Positions 15,119 through 18,810 of a stretch of DNA of 18,810 bases are shown here, in pieces (position 1 is the stretch's first letter; the number at the start of each line of letters is the position of its first letter). This DNA comes from Deltaproteobacteria bacterium (GTDB lineage Bacteria > Desulfobacterota > GWC2-55-46 > JADFVP01), in the NCBI GenBank assembly GCA_024275855.1, contig JAJRYL010000340.1:1-18810 (forward strand), in the 5' to 3' direction. The notes beneath the pieces are model-generated. The model did no database searches. It was not told where the DNA came from and worked only from the letters and a program-made list of their open reading frames with translations. The position numbers and the translations under genes are program-made.

Positions 15119-16508
15119 CGAACCACTCCCTTTTTACCTCTCCGAGGTCGCAAAAGGTGGGTAGGCAGATACCTCTCTTCGATATATCAAGGGCATTTTT
15201 ATTAGAGTAGAGGTACCTCTTATATATCTCCATCTCGCTGAGCGGATAGAAGAACGGTCTGGTATCGAGGCCGCTCTTCTTCAGGTGGGCCATATACTCT
15301 CCCCTGTCGCGGCCATTCACCATATGCGATACAAGCCAGGTAATTTTCTTTCTTCCGGGAAGATTTCCGACCTGAAATTCCAGAAAGTCAATGCCTTCGA
15401 GTACGTCTCTGTAGTTCATCTCTATCTCTTCACGCCTTGCGAGTATCTCGTCTATCCTCTCTACCTGCGCGACACCAATGGCCGCCTGCAAGTTTGTCAT
15501 ACGGTAATTATACCCCACAACATCGTGACGATACTTAACTTTTCTACTCATGCCGTGGTCTCTGTAAAGACGCATTTTATCATTAAGCTCAGGCGAACTT
15601 GTTACACACATGCCGCCCTCTCCAGTGGTTATAACCTTGTTTCCAAAGAACGAAAAGCAGCCTACATCGCCAAAACTGCCCACCTTTTCACCGTCATACT
15701 CGGCGCCATGCGCCTCGGCGCAGTCTTCTACCACGTAAAGACCATGCTCTCTCGCTATACCCATTATAGCACCCATGTCGCATGGCTGCCCGTAAAGATG
15801 TACAGGGATAATAGCCTTTGTCTTCGGGGTAATAGCCTTTTCTATCTCCTTCGGGTCGATACACCAGCTCTCTGATTCTACATCGACGATAACCGGCGTA
15901 GCGTTGGCGTGCAGCACCGCGTTTATAGTGGCCGCAAAGGTTAGGTCCGGCACTATCACCTCATCTCCTCTGGAAACCCCGAGAGCTATAAGGGCGAGGT
16001 GAAGGGCAGCTGTGCCGTTACTGACAGCGACTCCATAATCACACTCGCAGTACCGCGCCATCTTTTGCTCAAAAAGGGTTATGTACGAGCCTGTGCTCGA
16101 TATCCAGGTAGAAAGAAAGGCGTCCACAAGGTACTTGAACTCTTTGTCCCCAAGGTCCGGTAACGCAATGGGCACATAAAGATTGTTCCTATGCTCAAAA
16201 TAATTGACAACGCGGAAGTTTGAATCGACCACGGGGATTATGCTTACCTTGTCGCTGAACTTGCATATAACCTGCCCGTAGCTCTCGTCTGAACGCGCAT
16301 AGATAAAGTCTTTATTGCATACCTCTTCAACCGGCTCTTCGAGGCCGCCGCCTCTTAACAAATGCCGCCTTACGTCTCCATCGGTAATAATACCGACGAG
16401 CTTGTTCTCATTTCCGACAACAAAAGCTACTCCCTTACCATTCTCATTTATAACTTTTAAGGTATCAAGTACCGTCAACCCGGCTGTGCAAATAATATTC
16501 TCTATCAT
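15111..16508 (-). CDS. CBS-domain pair fused to DegT/DnrJ aminotransferase (perosamine synthetase-like)
   Basis: A 465-residue fusion. Residues 1-105 form two CBS repeats, the first containing FVVGNENKLVGIITDGDVRRHLLRG and the second ending near VSIIPVVDSNFRVV. The VGIITDGD(V/I)RR signature is the one seen in KpsF isomerases and in CBS-containing sugar nucleotidyltransferases. From about 110 a complete sugar aminotransferase follows: STWISSTGSYI, GTAALHLALIALG, DEVIVPDLTFAATINAV and VEDCAEAHGA, with the PLP lysine expected at K291 in FSFFGNKVITTGEGG. The closest relatives by eye are GDP-perosamine synthetases, which aminate GDP-4-keto-6-deoxymannose. The start overlaps the isomerase stop as ATGA. 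In a nonulosonate operon it probably makes the 4-amino sugar precursor. CBS domains usually bind adenosyl nucleotides, so nucleotide control of the step is an inference. Confidence 0.93.
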   Translation of the reverse strand: MIENIICTAGLTVLDTLKVINENGKGVAFVVGNENKLVGIITDGDVRRHLLRGGGLEEPVEEVCNKDFIYARSDESYGQVICKFSDKVSIIPVVDSNFRVVNYFEHRNNLYVPIALPDLGDKEFKYLVDAFLSTWISSTGSYITLFEQKMARYCECDYGVAVSNGTAALHLALIALGVSRGDEVIVPDLTFAATINAVLHANATPVIVDVESESWCIDPKEIEKAITPKTKAIIPVHLYGQPCDMGAIMGIAREHGLYVVEDCAEAHGAEYDGEKVGSFGDVGCFSFFGNKVITTGEGGMCVTSSPELNDKMRLYRDHGMSRKVKYRHDVVGYNYRMTNLQAAIGVAQVERIDEILARREEIEMNYRDVLEGIDFLEFQVGNLPGRKKITWLVSHMVNGRDRGEYMAHLKKSGLDTRPFFYPLSEMEIYKRYLYSNKNALDISKRGICLPTFCDLGEVKREWFVV

Positions 16509-17356
16509 CGTAAGCTCTTTAACATTTCATAGGCCCGCTTCAGTTTGTCCACCCCGTCATATATCTCAAGCGTAACGGTCTTATGGCTGATGCCGCAGCC
16601 CTTAAGCCTCTCAAGCATTACACTCCGGCTTTCTATCGTCTCGTTACGGTCTTCAAACCCGTCATTATCGCTCACATGCAAATAATCCGTCTCTATTGCG
16701 AGCAGACCCAGCTCCTTATCGAAATCAAGCCCGAGCGACCTGCAACTTACCTTTAGATGTCCGATGTCGAGCAAAAGCTTAAAATCTATCAGCCTCTTAA
16801 GCTCGAAATACTCTTCAGAAGCGAGAAGCATCAAAGGGGGGTTGCCATTAAAAGCCCCGGCGGTTGAAGACGATAACACATTATTTTCAATATAGAGATC
16901 AAAGCCGTCACCGGCTACGCTCTTCAAAGAGTTATAACCGGAACAAAAACGCTCAACAGCCTTCTCTTTCCCGACAAGCGCCCTGACGCCAACACTCTTT
17001 CCTACTTCGTCAAGGGCTATATCAAGATAAAAACCGGCATGAAAACCGAAGCTCTTCGCCCCCAGCACCTTGCACAACTCTATGGCGCCGGAAAGGTGGG
17101 TTACCGTTCTATCGAAAACACTGTTGTCCAGCGAGGCCAGGTTGAGCACAAAAGGCTCCTTTGCGGGCGGGAAGTAGTTATGCACAAGAAGGTTCAACCC
17201 GGCGCGCCCGGAAAGCTCTAACAGGTCATCGCTGACCCCGTCGTAATACTCCGTACCACCGCTAAGTTCTATATTATTGAACCCGTTCGCCTGAAGCTCG
17301 TCAACAGCCTCTAAGATCGTGTCTGCCTCTATACAGGCACTCGATACATAGATCAT
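16505..17356 (-). CDS. TIM-barrel sugar phosphate isomerase/epimerase family protein
   Basis: A 283-residue protein of the AP-endonuclease-2/xylose-isomerase-like superfamily. Candidate metal ligands fall in the usual order: LVHNYFPP (H59), FGFHAG (H106), LYIEN (E157), LLLDIGHLK (D197 and H200), YLHVSDNDG (H227) and VTLEIYDG (E264). FNNIELSGG near residue 27 matches the first strand of the barrel. The family interconverts keto and aldo sugars or epimerises them with a divalent metal. Both ends overlap neighbours as ATGA (NeuD-like before, CBS-aminotransferase after), so it is very probably co-translated with the nonulosonate genes. I do not know a fixed step of the standard neuraminic, legionaminic or pseudaminic pathways for such an enzyme, so its substrate is open. 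Confidence 0.88.
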   Translation of the reverse strand: MIYVSSACIEADTILEAVDELQANGFNNIELSGGTEYYDGVSDDLLELSGRAGLNLLVHNYFPPAKEPFVLNLASLDNSVFDRTVTHLSGAIELCKVLGAKSFGFHAGFYLDIALDEVGKSVGVRALVGKEKAVERFCSGYNSLKSVAGDGFDLYIENNVLSSSTAGAFNGNPPLMLLASEEYFELKRLIDFKLLLDIGHLKVSCRSLGLDFDKELGLLAIETDYLHVSDNDGFEDRNETIESRSVMLERLKGCGISHKTVTLEIYDGVDKLKRAYEMLKSLR

Positions 17357-17964
17357 TTTATTCTTCTCGCAGGGTTACCTACATAAACCCCGGGCTCGGA
17401 GATGTCGCGCACTACCACTGCGCCGGCACCGACGACCACGTTGTCGTGTATATTGACGTTATCGATAACCACGGAACCCGCCCCTATGAAACAGTAACTC
17501 CCGACACTTACCCTGCCGCACAGTACAGTGCCGACCGAAATATGGTTATGATCGCCTACAGCCGCTTCATGCTCTACCACGGCCTTACTGTTTATAATAT
17601 TATTATCACCGATTACGGCCCCCGTATTCACGTATGCGGCCGCGAAAATCTGGTTTGCATTACCAATTTTCACACCCTGCTCGATTACCGCATCCGGGTG
17701 TACAAGATTCTCACCCTGCACGCGCCGGCCAAAAAAAGTATACAACTCGCTTCGCCTCAAGTTATCGCCGACAGAGAGTACCACGGTTGAACTTTCTGGA
17801 ACCTGCGCCACTGCACCCTTAAGCTCAACACCGCAAATAACCTCGCGGCACAAAGGGTCGTACGAGTCGTCATAGATACCGTAGACATTTACTCCGTTCA
17901 ACGCGGCTATATTTAACAGCGAACGGGCGTGCCCCCCGGCTCCGATAAAAGAGATCATTTTCAT
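17353..17964 (-). CDS. neuD: NeuD/PglD-family sugar O- or N-acetyltransferase
   Basis: A 203-residue protein with an N-terminal Rossmann-like PglD domain (MISFIGAGGHARSLL, GIYDD, VVLSVGDN; about 1-75) and a C-terminal left-handed beta-helix of hexapeptide repeats (about 88-200), including AVVEHEAAVGDHNHISVGTVLCG, VGSYCFIGAGSVV and VVVGAGAVVVRD, ending GVYVGNPARRIK. The His in VEHE is the likely catalytic base by analogy with PglD. These enzymes use acetyl-CoA to acetylate an amino or hydroxyl group of a sialic-acid-type or bacillosamine-type sugar. The ATG at 17964 overlaps the synthase stop as ATGA, which favours it over M3. The position between synthase and cytidylyltransferase genes fits nonulosonate modification. 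Confidence 0.92.
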   Translation of the reverse strand: MKMISFIGAGGHARSLLNIAALNGVNVYGIYDDSYDPLCREVICGVELKGAVAQVPESSTVVLSVGDNLRRSELYTFFGRRVQGENLVHPDAVIEQGVKIGNANQIFAAAYVNTGAVIGDNNIINSKAVVEHEAAVGDHNHISVGTVLCGRVSVGSYCFIGAGSVVIDNVNIHDNVVVGAGAVVVRDISEPGVYVGNPARRIK

Positions 17965-18810
17965 ATAACTATCAACTCGTCCTTAACAAAGACCCTGGTT
18001 GCCTTGTGCCCGATTACCTGTTTATACTCAACTGGAGATATCCCCTTTCCACCGGTTCTTTTCGCCACGATATTCTCTTCCGTCAATTCCGTGCCCGCAG
18101 GAATATCCATCTTTGCCACCAGACACTTTTGAAGCGAGGCGCGTGTGCCGCCCTCCGAAAGTGTCGGCTGCTTATCGGGGTCGCCCATCAAAACCTCTAC
18201 CCGCCTTACTTCCCGCACAAGGCTTCTAAAATCATCGGGGCAGAGCGACGCCTTATGGTCAGGCCCCTCCATGTCGTTGTCAAGAGTCAGATGCTTTTCT
18301 ATTACCCTTGCGCCAAGCGCCACGGCATAAGGAGCCGCGCCCACTCCGGCAGTATGATCCGAATAACCGACCATTACATCAAACCGCCTTTTGAACGTCG
18401 CAAGCACCGCAAGGTTAACCTCACTATCGACCACCGGATAATTGGCGCTGCAATGCAACAGCACAACATCGCGGTTATAAGAACGGATCTCCCGCAAGGC
18501 CATCTCGACCTCGGACAGGTAGCTCATGCCGGTTGATAAAATAACCGGACGCCTCTTTTTAGCGACTTTTTTAAGGAATGGAAGATTGGTAAGGTCTGTT
18601 GACGCTATCTTATACGCCGGCAATTCAAACTTGTCCAACTCATCAAGGCTTGCTTCATCAAACGGCGTGATCAGGAAGATTATTCCCTTCGCATCGCAAT
18701 ACCGCTTAACCTCCGTAAACTGCGCGGCATCCATCTCAAGGCGTTTTAACATTTCAAACTGCGACTCATTTTCACCCGTACTCTTTTTCTGGTACTCCGC
18801 CTTCTCTACC
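17961..18810 (-). CDS. neuB: N-acetylneuraminate/legionaminate synthase, 5' end beyond window
   Basis: The frame is open to the right edge (283 codons present); relative to about 340-350 residues for the family, the first 60 or so are missing. The enzyme condenses phosphoenolpyruvate with a six-carbon amino sugar to form a nine-carbon acid. It shows EKAEYQKKSTGENESQFEM at the cut end, ITPFDEASLDELDKF, AYKIASTDLTN, ILSTGMSYLSEV, LLHCSANYPVVDSEVNL, VGYSDHTAGV, and EKHLTLDNDMEGPDHKASL. A C-terminal antifreeze-like (SAF) domain follows (LVAKMDIPAGTELTEENI, KGISPVEY). The GPDHKASL motif is characteristic of Neu/Leg synthases rather than pseudaminate synthases, as far as I recall. The stop overlaps the NeuD start as ATGA. 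Confidence 0.95.
   Translation of the reverse strand, partial: VEKAEYQKKSTGENESQFEMLKRLEMDAAQFTEVKRYCDAKGIIFLITPFDEASLDELDKFELPAYKIASTDLTNLPFLKKVAKKRRPVILSTGMSYLSEVEMALREIRSYNRDVVLLHCSANYPVVDSEVNLAVLATFKRRFDVMVGYSDHTAGVGAAPYAVALGARVIEKHLTLDNDMEGPDHKASLCPDDFRSLVREVRRVEVLMGDPDKQPTLSEGGTRASLQKCLVAKMDIPAGTELTEENIVAKRTGGKGISPVEYKQVIGHKATRVFVKDELIVI

Noticed and set aside
15285..15875. A 196-codon open frame on the plus strand opposite the aminotransferase
   Set aside because: It is entirely antisense to conserved aminotransferase motifs and has no family resemblance.

Overview
The window is a stretch of a Gram-negative surface-polysaccharide (O-antigen, capsule or glycan) locus. All 17 genes I can support lie on the minus strand, so transcription runs from base 18810 toward base 1. 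Gaps are 0-90 bp, and several junctions are 4-bp ATGA stop/start overlaps (17961, 17353, 16505, 8780, 7323), which points to one long translationally coupled operon. Both ends are cut: the first gene (neuB-like) lacks its start and the last (a DegT-type aminotransferase) lacks its final residues. I see no tRNA, rRNA, CRISPR array, insertion sequence or convincing intrinsic terminator. The organism cannot be named from sequence alone. Frequent ATA isoleucine codons, GTG/TTG starts, Wzx/O-antigen-polymerase genes and two B12-type radical SAM genes would fit an uncultured deltaproteobacterial, Nitrospirota or candidate-phylum lineage; this is a low-confidence guess.

Right part (18810-14423): a nonulosonic (sialic-acid-like) acid module. 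It holds a NeuB/LegI-type synthase, a NeuD/PglD-type acetyltransferase, a TIM-barrel sugar-phosphate isomerase/epimerase, an aminotransferase carrying an N-terminal CBS-domain pair (an unusual fusion) and a CMP-nonulosonate cytidylyltransferase. The early steps (nucleotide-sugar dehydratase, hydrolysing 2-epimerase, guanylyltransferase) are not here and would be expected beyond base 18810.

Middle part (14332-6638): a Wzx-type flippase, a methyltransferase, two B12-binding-domain radical SAM proteins, a GT-B-fold polysaccharide transferase and an ElyC/SanA/YdcF (DUF218) membrane protein. The last two are interrupted by frameshifts: two in the GT-B gene and one in the DUF218 gene. The DUF218 shift sits exactly at a run of ten A (coding strand) preceded, two bases upstream, by a perfect 9-bp stem-loop, an arrangement that suggests productive transcriptional slippage or phase variation as well as ordinary indel error.

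Left part (6634-1): a GT4 glycosyltransferase, a second methyltransferase, an O-antigen polymerase/ligase membrane protein, two GT2 glycosyltransferases and a second DegT-family aminotransferase.

Together the genes describe making an activated nonulosonate and probably another amino sugar, assembling an oligosaccharide on a lipid carrier, flipping it with Wzx, polymerising or ligating it, and decorating it by methylation and perhaps radical chemistry.
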